This document shows positions 13,004 to 26,023 of a DNA stretch of 64,000 bases, one piece after another (positions within the stretch are counted from its first letter, which is position 1; every line of letters starts with the position of its first letter). Origin of the DNA: Lactifluus volemus (lineage: Eukaryota; Basidiomycota; Agaricomycetes; Russulales; Russulaceae); NCBI GenBank assembly GCA_022376515.1, contig WTXI01000081.1:1-64000 (forward strand), given 5' to 3'. The position numbers and the translations under genes were made by a program. The notes beneath the pieces were generated by a model. The model saw only the letters and a list, made by a program, of their open reading frames with translations, did no database searches and was not told the DNA's origin.

Positions 13004-13980
13004 CACCGAGCCCACCTAGGTGTTCAAATGCACGTGCATTACGCAAAGGGAGTCATTGTAGTATCAAGTTGGATGACCAACATGTACAGAAATTAGATAG
13101 ATTTTGACAAATTACCAACTATGATGGATGTGTACCTGTCGGCTCATGTCAAAGCATCAAAGGCCAGGGTTTGTAAAGTGGATCAGAAATGGGGTATTAG
13201 AACGAAGGAGGTCACGAGAGTATCACGAAATGTATCGTAATGGTATGAACGGGAGGGCTGGTGGCGGGACCTGGTTGCAGAACGCAAGGAAAAGGTGGTA
13301 AGGAGCTGAGAGAGGAATGAGACAAAGGGATCCGGAAAAGCAAGGTGCTCCCGAACGAAGCCGGGACATAGACGTGGAGGGTAGTAGATATTTCTTATAA
13401 AACGGACACGACACGAGATGAGGAAAGAAGGAAAGCCCGAGGGGACGAGTGGAAGGAAGCAAGTGATGATAGTTCCAAGGGTGATGATGGCAGTGCTGAC
13501 CTCGACGATGTCGGATGTCGTCACCTGTAGCGAGAGATGGCTAACAGGCGGCCATTCTGAAGACGTGCAGCAGCGGAACGAGAATCTAGTAACGTGCGCA
13601 CCTTTTTTCTGGATATAGTGTATCCGGAGAAACTATTAGTTGGACAAAACTGTCACACATAATTGAGACAAAAATGATTTATTACGAAATGGCACACTAT
13701 ACGATCAGGATCAATTGATGAAACGAAGAGTAGAAAGCGCATACACCAGGAACGAGCCGGAGGCGTGAAAGGAAGGAGTGTAGCCGGTGGCTTCGCAGGA
13801 CAGCGGATACAAACTTGCTGTCGCTCCCAGCACGCTAAAAGAAAGGTTGCACGGTGCAGATTTCTATGCTCTGAAAAGACGTACATGGCATGTGATCCAT
13901 AATTCCATACCGGATTCATCCCGTATATTTGGCAACCTGTACCACAAGTCAAGTCATTCCATGTTAGAGAACAAAAGCAT
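13004..13980. other. Intergenic, nothing recognised
   Basis: Open frames up to 113 codons on the minus strand (13183-13524) contain hydrophobic stretches, but nothing marks them as real genes: no start context, no paralogue in the window, no recognised motif. Confidence 0.4.
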
Positions 13981-14062
13981 ACATTGCTCACATATCTCTT
14001 CTAAACTCGACACTTGCCAACCGAGTGCGTCGCACAATATAGAACAGTTTATAGAGGAGAGC

Positions 14063-14250
14063 TCAACTCTGGAGTATCGAGATGATACCGCGATATCGAG
14101 TTGACAGAGTTAATAGAGATCCGAGAGACGAGGTCCTCAAAGTACTCGAGGCGACTCGGAATTGCGAGAACTTGAAGCGGGCAATTCGAAACCGATGTAA
14201 AGGTCTCAACGCAGACAGGGTTGTGACTACCACTTGGTGAAAGTGTTGTA
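14063..14250 (-). pseudogene. Possible F-box relic
   Basis: The minus strand near 14120-14160 reads as a damaged match to the C-family block EYFEDLVARI (YFEDLVSRI in one frame, with the same shifted shadow frame as real copies). Flanks are too decayed to place. Weak evidence, based on one short match. Confidence 0.3.
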
Positions 14251-14559
14251 TATTTGCTCGAAACACAAGGTCGTGGGGAAGAAGGAGCTTTGTGGAAAAG
14301 CGGGATGCGACTTTGTCAGGAGGAATCATCGGCACTTGCCGACTTGCCTGTTGCACATAGAGACGCCTGTCTGCGACTGCGACTGCGACGACGGATGGAG
14401 GAGGGATTTGGGTATCCTCCACAATGAGGGTATTTCTGAATGGAAAACGTGCATGGCACAACAGACTCACGGATCTCGACCTCGATGTCAGTAATACTCA
14501 GGCTGCTTACTGTAGTTAAGAGTCAATGCTTGACGCGGTGACGCGGGTGCCGAACTGTG

Positions 14560-16720
14560 CCCTGAGGTCTGAGCTTCATCGGAAGTACACCTTGGACATG
14601 GATTTATGCTGTCGGAGGCCCGGGGAGTTCAAGTTATAGTAACGAGAAGCCTGGCACGCCTTTCCATGCTAAAACACCCTATTTCCCATGTCACCCCGCC
14701 GGCCAGTACATGCAGTTGGAAGCCAAGCGCATCTTCGTTTTATGTACACAAGTGGAGATTTCTTTTACAAAAAATGTCCGAATCACCAACTCTCAAGCGG
14801 TCGACAATCCTCCAGACGGCCCCATCTACTCCGACCTCCCCCCAGGCAGTGCCCCCGCTGCCATAAACTCGGCCATTTCACCCTGTTTCCCACTCACCGA
14901 AGGACGCAGTGTGGTGCCGCGTGTGTTGCGGCAGCCTCAGAGATGGGATCAGGCAATAACACGCAGCCCATGGCGTATGTGCCTCATACCCTTCTTCGTT
15001 TCTTGCATCGCATGACGTACCATAGCTATGAATATGAAATGTATCTAAAGACTCACCCGTGATACGAATAAGCGACTCGAAGTCATTCGTGCAGGTTGTT
15101 CCCATAGCCCAGTCGCCAGTGCGATACCTTGCGCGGTTTCGTTCCCAACTATGAAAAGGCTGTGTAGCGAGGGGAGTACTTCTGCAACTGATTCTCCCGC
15201 GAGACCTTGTAACGCAAGTGCGATGGACGACTCGAGCATGGCAGATATATCAAGATGCTGGACAGAGGGAAATGTGTGAAAAAGTTGAGACCATAGCATG
15301 GGATCTATCTCGGGTTCGTCTTGTTTGATCCCGTACGGCCGGTGGCACTTGATGTTGAGTGACTTGACGCGAGAGCAGAAGGGCAGAATCTGATTGCATA
15401 TCCGTGTTACAGAAATGATTTGCCAATCCGACCTATAGCAATTGATATACAATGAGGGAGGAATTGCGGAATGACACGTCGTATTTGAGGGAAAAGAGAT
15501 AGAGGCCCTATAATGCAGATCGAATTCCAGGGTTAGACTGGATGGCCTCAACGAGTCTAGAGGACCAATGAGCCGAATGGTTTGTGGGATATCGGAGAGA
15601 AACTCGGTCATGGTGTCAAAGCCAAATTCAGCCCAATGGAAGAAGGTCATCTGGAAGTCGTCGAGTAGAGGGGCATCGATTCGGGCTGCGAGGTTTTCCA
15701 GGTCCTCGTTCACGCCTTTAAATCCTAACTGAGTGAGAGCAGGGAGAACGAAACGGGTCGGTGGAGGTCTGGGTGGCGGTGAATCTCGGAGAATTTCTTT
15801 GAGGTAAAGCCGAACGGATGGTGCGAAATTGATGATAAGGGATTTAAGCTTCGGCAGTGCAGACAAGGATGTGGCAATTTCCTCAGGTGGAATGTACCCA
15901 GAATAAGGTATTTCGAAAAGGTGAAGAGATGTGAGGTCGCTTGTAGATGAGAGGAGTCGTGGCAACGATGGAAATGAGATTCCCCGAAGAACGAGATTTT
16001 GTAGAGACGGGGCAGATCCATTCAAGAATGTACTGGGAAGGGGTCGAAACCTGAACATCGTAGTTGACATAACCGTAAGGGATCCTAATGCTGGAAATGT
16101 CTTCTGCATCACCGTGACAATTTTTTCCCATAAATCATCCAGAGCGCTGATATAAATCTGGTGTACACGATCACGTTGCTCCAATGCAGCAACAGTGTTG
16201 TCCATTGAGGAATTGTTAAAGCTGTCCCAGTTGAAGAATTGAACAAAAAGAGGAAGTGGTGGCCAGACATCCAATGACTTCCTCACAGGCGATCGTACCG
16301 TACAATGAAGCTGCAGATTGAGACGAATTGGTGATTCAAAAATGATGTATCGCCATCGTTGGCATACGTGCACCAACTTCTTCCAATTCCACGCAAACCT
16401 TTTGTCTTTGTCGGGGACAACTTCATAAAACTCAAATATCACGAGGAGGACATCATCAGGGAGGGATCCGATTGTTACTTGTTGTAACCCCTGACCAGGG
16501 CCTGTGCCATACAACACAACTCAGCAATAATTATGGTTGTTCCGGATGAGTCTTACCTGGGGCTTGCTGAATAAACGATGTGGCCCGTTGAAATGCAACG
16601 ATGTTTTTTCTGTCAGAACGACGATCCATTTGCGCCAAAGGGGCTGGTTGGCACTCACCAGGCAAACCGGATTAGCTGGGTTCTCAATCATGTGATCGAT
16701 AATAATCAACCTCTTCTCCA
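14560..16720. repeat. Segmental duplication block A, copy 3 (truncated)
   Basis: Matches 3430-5700 and 10860-12930 but lacks the first part of the block. Begins near CTGAGGTCTGAGCTTCATCG. It diverges more from the other two copies than they do from each other, suggesting an older duplication. Confidence 0.75.
15045..16629 (-). CDS. F-box protein, subfamily A copy 3
   Basis: Two exons: 16557-16629 (73 nt) and 15045-16501, intron 16502-16556 (55 bp, GTAAGA...GGCACAG). The product is 509 aa. N-terminus MDRRSDRKNIVAFQ, F-box VTIGSLPDDVLLVIFEFYEV with LVHVCQRWRYIIFESP, then leucine-rich repeats (LPSTFLNGSAPSL, GYIPPEEIATSLSALPKL). No frame damage. Exon sizes and intron position are identical to the other A copies, which supports the gene model. 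Likely an SCF substrate adaptor; target unknown. Confidence 0.87.
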
Positions 16721-18444
16721 TGAACCACACGAGGGTTCCGAAAGTTCGAGGTCAAGGTGCAGTGACGATAGCTGGCTCAGGCCGCGGCATCTGCCTCCTC
16801 TCCCTTGCGACGAGAGTTCACTGCAAACTCCAGTTTGGATAGGTTGCACAGGCTGACGGGGCCCACAGCTGCAGCAAATTCGCCGGGGAATTTATGTATG
16901 CTAATCCACTGTTTTTTATCATCTCAACCAACGCCCCTCGAGTTCCCACCGGAGCTACTAGCCCAGCGCATCCCTGACATATCAGCCATCACGACTCTCT
17001 CATAGGCCACAACTTACGCTTCTTGTTCCTAGGTGCGATCGTTTCTCTGGCCTTATCTCCGTATCCCTCACCTCCTCCATTATCATCACAGGACAGCGCA
17101 CGATCGAAGCGTACTAGTACCTGTTACCCTTCCTACAAGGACTCCCTGTCGCGGAGGAACACAGTCATTCACGCATCGCCGATCGCGTTTTGAACACGCA
17201 TTCCCTCGGAGAACACGTCGCTTCGCGCTTGAGAGTGCAGAACGTCATGCGTTGAGTCCCGCCGCGCGCTGGACAGCCCGGCTTGATGGTTGTGTGAAGC
17301 AGGTCAACACAAAGTCGCAAGCACAACCATCGAGGTGATCGTCGGAGCCATACTCTATCAGTTTGTGCGTCTTCTCTGCTAAAAAAAAGTTTCCGCTCTT
17401 TTGTAACGATGTTGTCCAGCTGACCAATGAGCTAGGGAGGAAGCGTCGCTCACAAGCCCTTCCGCACTTGTTACTTCCAGGCTCACCATTCGGGCTACCG
17501 GACGTTCTTCATTTCGATGCGCTGAAGGCAGCTAAGCATTATGGTGCATGCGAAGGGCCATTAGCCCGAAGTTCTCAGACAAGCTAGTAGACTACGCCAA
17601 AAGTACCGTTGATGATGAGCATCGTAATAATGGATTATGTACAACGACTCCTTTTTTTTATCTCATTGATCCAGACCTTCATTGAGACTCTTAAAGTTGT
17701 GGGGGATTATGGCCACGTTGTGCATGACTCAAACCTAAGTTATCAAGCATCAAGCGCTGAGAGGCTGAAGGTGCAGGAGGGAGGAGGTGGCTGATTCTGG
17801 ACAGTTGTGGGAATTGTGTCGGGATTGGAAGGCTGGTAAACGGCGGGTCTGGGTGTCAGAAGGCCAGGAGAAAAGTCAAGTCCCTAAGGAATTGACAAGC
17901 CACCACTGGCATGCCGTAGGGAGGCCAAGCCGATGATTATTAATAAACCCGCTTCTGATCCAGATCCAATCACGTGTCGAAATTGCCATGTACGAGACTG
18001 GGGCCAGCACAAGAAGACGTTCTGCATTCAATCTTATATCGAGCATCACGGTCCACAACAGTCTATGTCCACGAGATATCAACTCAGGCTATAGTATTCT
18101 CTCAACAGTGGGCCAGCAACGTTTCACCAGCTCGGTACAATATGGATGACATTTTCCTGGACATTCAAGCTGCCTACACGACTGCCAGGTGTTTGTATAG
18201 CATGAGAGAAGTACTGTAGCAGAGTACCGTGGGGTCGGGTAAGGGTAACAGGTAGACACAAGGTTGTATAGCACGACACGGTAGGCATTACAGATTACGT
18301 ATTTCCTGTGACATGGGATAGCATTTATGCTGATTGAATGAAGAGATTTCAGGAACAATATGTAAAGAGTCGGTGGTCAAGATATTGGTGCGAAAGGGAA
18401 AAGGAGTATTTGGTAGTGACTCAGTTGAACATACTCGGGAGAGG
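16721..18444. other. Intergenic, nothing recognised
   Basis: Several open frames of 60-100 codons on both strands overlap one another and show no domain, paralogue or splice support. I see no gene, RNA or transposon here. Confidence 0.5.
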
Positions 18445-19902
18445 TCATGACCCTATCCAACATGCCCAGTCGTGGAGTGCGACAGGGTGGTCAGAGAGCT
18501 GACGTGCAGTAGTAAATGAAACAATTGGATCTGTGCCCAACAATTGACCACTTAACGCTATTTCTGATATGTGAAGATCATGAAGTGCGGGGAACACTTC
18601 CATAATCATTTCCCCAGTGAGTCCACCCAGCACAGGAGCTATAAGCGGCCGCAGTACGGGGGCTATACGCAGTGCCCTGACACTGGGGAAGAGGCGGAAA
18701 AGGTCGAGCCATTGCGCGGAGTCTATATTGTCTTGGTGCCACCAAAAAAGGTCCTGACGAAGGTCAAGTTGTTCCACGCCAACGAGGAAAGTCGAAAGCT
18801 GGTTACACATTTGGGTGAGATATGAGATTTCTCGATCTAGGGCTCTACATTCGGCGCGAATGCTGAATCCGTCGACCCTATAATCGCCCCTTTCCACGTA
18901 AAGGCTGATCGCAGCGTAATTATGTTCAAACGACATTTCCGCGAGCTTGAGATGGGTTATCTCTGGCTTCTCTGCGCGATTAATGAAGTCGATGGAATGG
19001 GGAATATCGAGGACATCCTGGTTGAAGCAGAAACGTATATCCAATAGACCAATATGAAGTAGAGGTGTATCAATTCGGACCGCAAAGTCTTCAAAGTACT
19101 CGCTAATGCCGCGGAACGTCAAGTGGGTGAGAGCGGGGAGGACGACGCGGGTCGATAGGGGAGGATATCTGCTTATTTGATCAGGGAAAGCAGTCGCGGA
19201 TTCGAATACAATGAGAAGGTGTTCCAAATGGGTCAATGTGGACAGGGATTTGACCATCGCTTCGGGTGGAATATACCCAGTATAGGGTATACTCCAGAGT
19301 TCAAGACTGACGAGTGCATGGGAACCCAAGAGAAAATTTGGTAATGCCGGAAATGGAATGCCATAAATGGTGAGGGACTTGAGCTGTGGGACGGATCCAC
19401 CTAAGAAGGTATCAGTAAGCGAAGGCACCAACCCTCGCCGAAACCAAACTCCAAGGCGAATATTTGTCAGTGCCGGATAGGGTTCTTGCATTACTGTAAA
19501 GAGTGGTCCGAACTCATCATCTGATATGTCGTCGATATCTATTCTGCACACGCGATCCCGATGTTCGAGCGCAGCAACGATGTCATCTACCACGGGCCCT
19601 CGCGAGACCTGTTTGAAGTTGGATACAAAGATAGGCAAGTGGCGTGGCCAGACATACAGTAACCTCTTCACGGGCGTTGTAGTGGAACAAAGAATTTGCA
19701 AGTTAAGACGCTGAGGCGATGCAAACACGAGATATCGCCATATTTGACATACGTGCACTAGCACATGCCATTGATGTGTGTGTCCAGCAGCCTTTATATA
19801 GAAGTCGAAGATGTCGAGGAGAACGATTTCAGGAAGGGATCCGATCGTCACGCGTGGGAAAGAAATAGACCGGAGTGGCATGTCAGTTATTGTTCTGACC
19901 AT
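18445..19902 (-). CDS. F-box protein, subfamily B copy 2
   Basis: A single open frame of 485 aa. The F-box lies at residues about 14-65 (FPRVTIGSLPEIVLLDIFDFY, then LVHVCQIWRYLVFASP). The leucine-rich remainder includes FTVMQEPYPALTNIRLG, LTDTFLGGSVPQLKSL, GYIPPEAMVKSLSTLTHL and DSAQWLDLFRLFPSVRALRI. It is the intact partner of the broken gene at 126-1843. A short upstream exon like those of the A and C genes was looked for, and no convincing donor-acceptor pair was found, so Met at 19902 is taken as the start. Predicted SCF adaptor; target unknown. Confidence 0.85.
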   Translation of the reverse strand: MVRTITDMPLRSISFPRVTIGSLPEIVLLDIFDFYIKAAGHTHQWHVLVHVCQIWRYLVFASPQRLNLQILCSTTTPVKRLLYVWPRHLPIFVSNFKQVSRGPVVDDIVAALEHRDRVCRIDIDDISDDEFGPLFTVMQEPYPALTNIRLGVWFRRGLVPSLTDTFLGGSVPQLKSLTIYGIPFPALPNFLLGSHALVSLELWSIPYTGYIPPEAMVKSLSTLTHLEHLLIVFESATAFPDQISRYPPLSTRVVLPALTHLTFRGISEYFEDFAVRIDTPLLHIGLLDIRFCFNQDVLDIPHSIDFINRAEKPEITHLKLAEMSFEHNYAAISLYVERGDYRVDGFSIRAECRALDREISYLTQMCNQLSTFLVGVEQLDLRQDLFWWHQDNIDSAQWLDLFRLFPSVRALRIAPVLRPLIAPVLGGLTGEMIMEVFPALHDLHISEIALSGQLLGTDPIVSFTTARQLSDHPVALHDWACWIGS

Positions 19903-20985
19903 GGATAGATGGTCGATGGGTATTTGAGTGTGACTGGTCCAAGATCAGTAAATACCGAGTAAACATTGAATAGGATTAGAGAGGGAACCAGACGTACTCG
20001 GGAGGATTCATGAATCGATAGTTTGATAGAGGGATAGTCGGAGTTTAGAAAAAACACAAGCAGGCTGTGCCGTGGAACGCCTACGGTGACATGATGCTAC
20101 AATGGGCCACACATCGTGCCAATTCACCTTGTTGACCATGTGTACTCTGAATACCACATTTTCATTACGAAAGTAACATTCTAGTAGTATCCACAAATGT
20201 AATCAATAATATAATGTCCCTGGCAGGATAACTGAATATTGGAACACGGGCCTCTTCTGGAAGGCGGTGAAAGACGAGATCGCTACTGGTCGCGGTGGAC
20301 CTGCGGTGGCGGTGGCGGCTCGGCAACGCGAGATGTGGGGAGGATAAACACGTGTTCACTCACTTCGAGAAGCTCGCTGAAATGCGTGAACAGCTGCCGG
20401 TGGAGAACGATGTCTCAAATCTCAGACTTGGAATATGTTGTTGCCCTCACTTCCTCCATCCTACCAGAGTATGCTCAGCAGCCTGAACACCTCAGCCGAT
20501 CTCACCATATCGACCATTGGACCAGTAAACGTCATCCACCTTGCCTCGGGTGAATTCAACCACCGCCAGTTATTGAAACCAAACCTAGTGGGAAAAGAGG
20601 GCCAAGGGCCGAAGAAGGGCGGGAGAAGCAAGGGCGGCGCAGCCGGAGAAGCTGACCAGCTGCACCACCCGTGCTTGCGCCGCCTTCCTTCAGCCCTCGT
20701 CAGATGTACCTGCGGGTGCATGGGGTGAGAAGAGGTATGGGCCACTGTATAACCTGCTGACAACGGAGAGCAGTCCAGTCAGCGATCGCAGCGATGGGGC
20801 CACGCACCTCACCGGCCGATGTTAAGCTCTGCCCGTGATGACTGGCAAACGTCTTTTCAGAACCCCGAATCAAGACAGAAGGGAGAAAGCGGAACACGAG
20901 GAGGGAGAAATTAAAGGTGGCAATGGCAATTCAATGCCTGATTCGGAAACGTATGATTAAAGATGAGCGCGTCGTGTGGCCCCAT
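19903..20985. other. Intergenic, nothing recognised
   Basis: Short overlapping open frames on both strands. 20320-20350 resembles 5770-5812. No gene supported. Confidence 0.45.
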
Positions 20986-21090
20986 AAAACATGACGTGTG
21001 GGAAAGAAATCGGGCCTACTCCATCCACTGCCAATGGCGAGTTAGTTATTATGGATGGATTGATGGACATTTGAGTGCGACTGGTTCAAG
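20986..21090 (-). pseudogene. Relic of an F-box gene 5' end
   Basis: On the minus strand, GGAGTAG followed by GCCCGATTTCTTTCCCAC matches the intron acceptor and exon 2 start of the C-family genes (for example 59930-59960 and 62180-62210). The sequence downstream is unrelated. A small orphan fragment. Confidence 0.45.
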
Positions 21091-23813
21091 ATTAGATACT
21101 AAGTCAAGGTAAGATCACTGGTGGTTCTGGACGCATTCGGGAGGGCTTACTGGCATGGACCGTGGCGTTGACAGTTCAGTAGACGATCGGACGATTTCGG
21201 ACCAGATAGAACGCCCACGTGACATACCGTGGGCTCCCGGCTGCACCCATGAGTTGTTGCTCCGACTCCGACTCGGAGCATAGGGCTCGGACGCTCTCCC
21301 TTCCCCGTCATCATTGCACACCATCACGGTGGACTCGGACAACTCCGATTCAAAGCCATCGTCGAACGTATCCTCCTTCTATAAGAGTTGCATCCGCTAG
21401 TTACATCATGCTGCTCATTTTGGTATCTCAATATCCATAAGCATGTCCATAAGCTCATGTATAAATAACTGGGGTTTTCCCCCAAAACAATAACAATTCT
21501 TCTTACCCCTGTACCACATCGTCCTATTCAGTTCCGTGACATAGGACCAAACCTTTATACCTTCATCTTTCATTCAACCAATCTGTCCATCTCATCTGCC
21601 TCACGCTGCAAGAACTCTACATGCTGCTTCAGCACCCAGAACTGACCGTGCAGCTTCCTCAGCAGTGCTGGCCTGTCTATATTGGTTGCCAGCAAGTCAA
21701 GATGTGCAGGCCAGCACTACTGGAAGCTGTGCAGCTAGAAATCTCTCTTCGCCCGCTTCCGAAGATGCGGTGGATCCCCCCTGTAGCCCCCATTGACTGA
21801 CTGACTTCCATCCCCTTCCTTGGTCTTGGAATCTCAGAGGTGGAGGAGGGTGTCCTGTTTTTGGGACGTGGAGTGCATAGCTCCGTGGCGGTGTCCGCGT
21901 CTTCGGGAAATGGCATCAGTGCTCTGCGATTCTCAGTCCGGACTCATTCTGACAGATCCATCTTTATGTCCTTTCCAGTCATGTTGAAATGGACTCGGAA
22001 ACAAGGATGACGAGGAGAACGAGGTAAGCAAGAATTGAGATGTTGTACTGATATCTGTTGCCCGAGTGTTGGCTTTATGTATTCACAGTCAGTCTCATCT
22101 CGCCTTTTTTTATCAGCCGCAACTGATCTATCATTTGTGGACACGGTGCACAGAGATTGTGGCTTTTACATTGACCCACTTGGAAGTGGTTCAAAACGAC
22201 ATTGCATATGCAACTAGTACTTTGTTCATGTCACGCTTTTCAATGACGCTGGGCAACCTAAGAAAAACAAACGTGTATGTTTTTGTAGCTCCCGGAGGTG
22301 GAAGACGACAACTCAGACGAGTCACTCGGTCCTAATAACGTTAGCTTCTTTCCCACTTTCATCTGTGCGACCGGTAAAGGAGACCTCATCGACTGAAAAA
22401 TCGGGTGTACCGTCGTTATATCGTCGGGTAGGGCGAGTACAAAGCGAATAAATGTCATTTAATCCGGTGCTCGGTGGCCACGAGTTGTGGGACGGGAGAA
22501 CTGCCAAAGGAACAGTAGAGCAGGAGTGAAAGCGCTCCGAGGATGCGAGTGGCTGTATCGGTGTGGGAATTGGAAGATACGATGCAGTACATAAATGAGG
22601 TACCATCAACAGGAAGAAGGGGAGACACAGAAAAAGATGTGCTCAAAGAGCGTGAAGTACATGAGTGGCAAAACACCAGGGGTAGTTACGGTTGAGGTGA
22701 TTGCGTGGCGGATTATTGGATGATTAGACGGAGATACTACGGGAGAGGCTTGTCACGAAATGACAACGCTGGCTAACGTATATTGACATCTGGGCTGAGA
22801 ATCTGACCATTGGAAGAAGAACCAGACGAACTTGAAGTTAAGTTAGTCGTCGATTAAATTAGGGCACGGGCAACACCGGAGCTAATAAAAAAAAACGAGT
22901 CAACAACCGGGTGCTTGAGGTCGGAACTTAGCACAACGGCAGTGAATGGGGTACTAGTAGGAGCATCATACTACAGTCACGGTATCACGATCTAACCAAC
23001 GATCCCAGTTGCTTCCTTTGTCTGAGATGTTTCCTTTATCATGCGGTAAGTGCCCGAGTTTCAGTGTTCTTGTTCCTGAATTTAGTACTTGTGCGCTTAT
23101 ATTCGGCCTCGGGCGACAACGAGCGATGGCGGCTATAAGAAAAAAATTAACGACGCCCAAACTTTACGCGACAAACTAGCGTATCGTATCGTATCGCTTG
23201 TATTGCTTTCACGCCCGTACAATGGTCGGCCTCACCGTCGGTAGAGTCAGTTGAATAGCGGAATTCTTGTACTAGGTTCAAAGCAAGGGTCGAACGAGAA
23301 ACAGCCTGAGAAAATGTTTTCGGCGCTACGCCATAATCAGAACATATCACGGTCTTCAGCTGTCAATCTTCTCAAGTGCCTTACTGTATGTATGAGACGT
23401 TGGACGTGGCAGCTCAATCTATAGAAAAGTAAGTTTCGCTAGGTCGCTCTTTGAACGGGATTTACATCAGTCGATCTGAACTTTTACTGTATCCCCCTTT
23501 TCTGATCCGCCAACTGAACTCAATTGCGTTACACTCGACAAACTCGGCATTGAAAATCAAACGGATGACTCGGACATGTGGAGCAAGGGTATTGGTTAGA
23601 CTGGATTTCCGGGTGTTCACCGTAAGACATGAACTATGACAGAACACGACACATGGAGAAAACAGGGGGAATAAATGCAAGGTCAAGTTGAACAGAAAAA
23701 AATCATTTTGGTGATGACCCAGAGGATCCACACTACTCAGACAGCAACGAACGTCACAATTGGCATGAGGCTACGGCACGGAACGGAGGCGCGCAGTACT
23801 CTTGTTAGGTCGT
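21091..23813. other. Intergenic, nothing firmly recognised
   Basis: Minus-strand open frames at 22258-22676 include a hydrophobic stretch (ILGALSLLLYCSF) but no complete gene model could be built. Otherwise nothing recognised. Confidence 0.4.
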
Positions 23814-24690
23814 TCAGTATTTGCCGAGAGGCAGAGTGAAAAGGTCATCGGGACCAAGCAGCTCGCCGAGGCCACAATAGTAGGCAATCAACGCGGTGAT
23901 GATGCCGAAGAATCCACCTGCCTTTCCAATCCCATCGCTCTTCTGGAAGTCAGCTATTCACAAGGGTACATTTATCAGTCACGTTCAATCAAGGCTGCCC
24001 ATTTACTCACCAATAGCGAGGACCATGAAAGTGGAGGTAAGAGAGAAGAAAAGGACACTCAAGGCGATGGACTTTCGGAGCGAGGCGAGGCTGACGTTCA
24101 CAAGTACGCGTGTGAGCTCTCGTTGGTTGGGGAAAACAGTAGAAAGGAGACGTACAAGAAGAGGAATGTGACGACCATCCAGGCCGTAAGATAGATGGCG
24201 ATAGCATCGACCTCCTGGGCAGGATTATCAGAACCTTTGTAAGCTTCGCCGACGCCAGAGGCAGGAATCAAAAGGGTAGCAAAGGATAACCAGAAGGCAC
24301 CGAAGGAAGTGAATGCTGTTGGATGAACCAAAATTCAAGCACCTGAAAAACGCGTGCAAATTCCACAAACACACGCACCAGATGCGCCAAAGGTATTGCC
24401 AGTGGCGAATTCCCACATGCCGGCAAGGAGCTGGGCGAGACCACCGCAGAAGAGCGCCATTCCAACGATAACATTGGGAGTTGAGATGCCACGGGCACCA
24501 ACATTGTAAAGGGAGAGGATCAACGTCGAGGACGCGAAGGAGAAAAGTCCACTATGAACGTTTGACACAAGTTAGAAAATAATTTTTCGATTCACGGGAG
24601 AACTCACAGAGGAGCAGGATTGGCAATCTTGGTTTTGCGAGCGGGAGGTTGGGTGTACGCAGACTCAGTGTCATACATTTTAGCAGACAT
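23814..24690 (-). CDS. GPR1/FUN34/YaaH (SatP/Ato) family acetate transporter
   Basis: Five exons: 24608-24690, 24379-24551, 24156-24315, 24011-24090 and 23814-23953. All introns are GT-AG and 56-65 bp, and phases match to give 211 aa with a TGA stop. Motifs: the family signature NPAPLGL at about residues 24-30, then SFASSTLILSLYNVGAR, MALFCGGLAQLLAGMWEFATGNTFGA, FTSFGAFWLSFA, AIYLTAWMVVTFLFL, VLFFSLTSTFMVLAIG and a GGFFGIITALIAYYCGL block. About six membrane segments, as expected. The family moves acetate and related short organic acids across the plasma membrane in fungi; some members have been linked to ammonium export. The substrate cannot be read from sequence. This is the only clearly conserved non-F-box host gene in the window. 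Confidence 0.93.
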
Positions 24691-26020
24691 TTGTGTTATA
24701 AAAGACCGTAGAGAGTGGGAGTGGAAAAGAGTGACAACGAGCACAAAAAACAAGCAGTGGGAGAGGTGGGTGAAGGGACAGGTCGAACCAAGCTCAACTA
24801 AATACTCACCGCTGTCGGAACCGTGAAGGCGGATCGAGTCTAGTTGACCGAATTTGGTGACATTCGGGACTAGTAACTAAACGAATTGAGTGGGTGGCGT
24901 CAGCGCTTCCTGTCATACGACCAGGTACTGTCTAATGCTCGGAAGTGGAGCGGCGGATGAAAGAAAGCGGGAACCACCATTCTGTTGTAACTTACTGTAG
25001 TATGCCTTTTTTTCAACTTTCCTTTTTAAAAAAAATAACAGTACGCATTTTCTTGCGCATTTTTTATTCCGCTGCACCTACAGTATAGTCAATGCGAGGA
25101 CGAGAGAACGAGCTGTCTTCGCACGTCGAATCCATTTGCCGAGTACTCGATTTGCCTGGCGGATCACAATTTAGACCCTAAGATCATAAACGTGCATAAA
25201 CCCTGAGATCTAACTTCGATTCACTAACGGAACGGTCCCAATGGAGATAACTTGACTGGGAGAAATTTACGCTAGTCCAATTATCCTTTCAATGACAGCC
25301 CACGCACTGGCACGCGCTTGGACCACCCACTTCGTGTGTGCAGGTGAACACTTCCATACAGTTCTTTTTCCAAACCTGGTGCGATAACCGACCCTTCGAA
25401 TGGATGCTTGTAGACTGACCAGTACTGAACTGTTACAAATCCGACGTTCAGTCCATGGAACGCATTGCATCGCTTAGTGCAAGCAACTGGTCTTGCTATG
25501 ACGGAAGGGATAGGCACAGGGACTGTACCACGCATGCAGTGAGACTTGGTCGAGCTTTTGGTCAATACCGTGACAGTGTGACGCGTATCAACTTGGCTTG
25601 CTTGCGACTTGGTCAATCTTTGCACCCAGTCAAACCACTAAAGTCAGCCCTGAAGCTACGACACAAATGGGGGGTCTCATTGCCAAGAGTAACTTGAAGC
25701 CTCCATGCGGAAAAGTTAAAACAGCACTGCATGATACAGTATTCGCGGGATCTCCCTGGATGGCCCGCACTTTGGGAGAGTCGGAGTTGAATAAGGGGTT
25801 GATCGCATGCACCGTCTCTGACTTCAAGCGATGTGCCGATTGCTCGTGGTCAATTCATGCGCTGATCCTTCGTCAATGGCCAGAGGACGGGCTGTACACA
25901 TATATCCCCTATGACCCGTATCCCGTGGCCAGCAAAATCCATCGTCGCGCTGTAACCCCCCAGCAGATATTAAGCAAGTCGCAAACAACTCAGCTGGGAC
26001 GTGGGAGGCCGGCGTTATGT
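24691..26020. other. Intergenic, no gene recognised
   Basis: Opposed open frames (25598-26062 plus, 154 codons; 25281-25625 and 25630-25827 minus) overlap. I do not recognise either strand's product and could not decide which, if any, is coding. Confidence 0.4.
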
Positions 26021-26023
26021 TAT

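Noticed and set aside
14234..14494. Plus-strand 86-codon frame with a Cys/Asp-rich CDCDCDDG stretch
   Set aside because: The run comes from a short CTGCGACTGCGACTG repeat. No start context, no domain, no paralogue; it overlaps a minus-strand F-box relic.
24098..24568. Two small independent membrane proteins
   Set aside because: They are exons 2 and 3 of the acetate transporter read through into introns.
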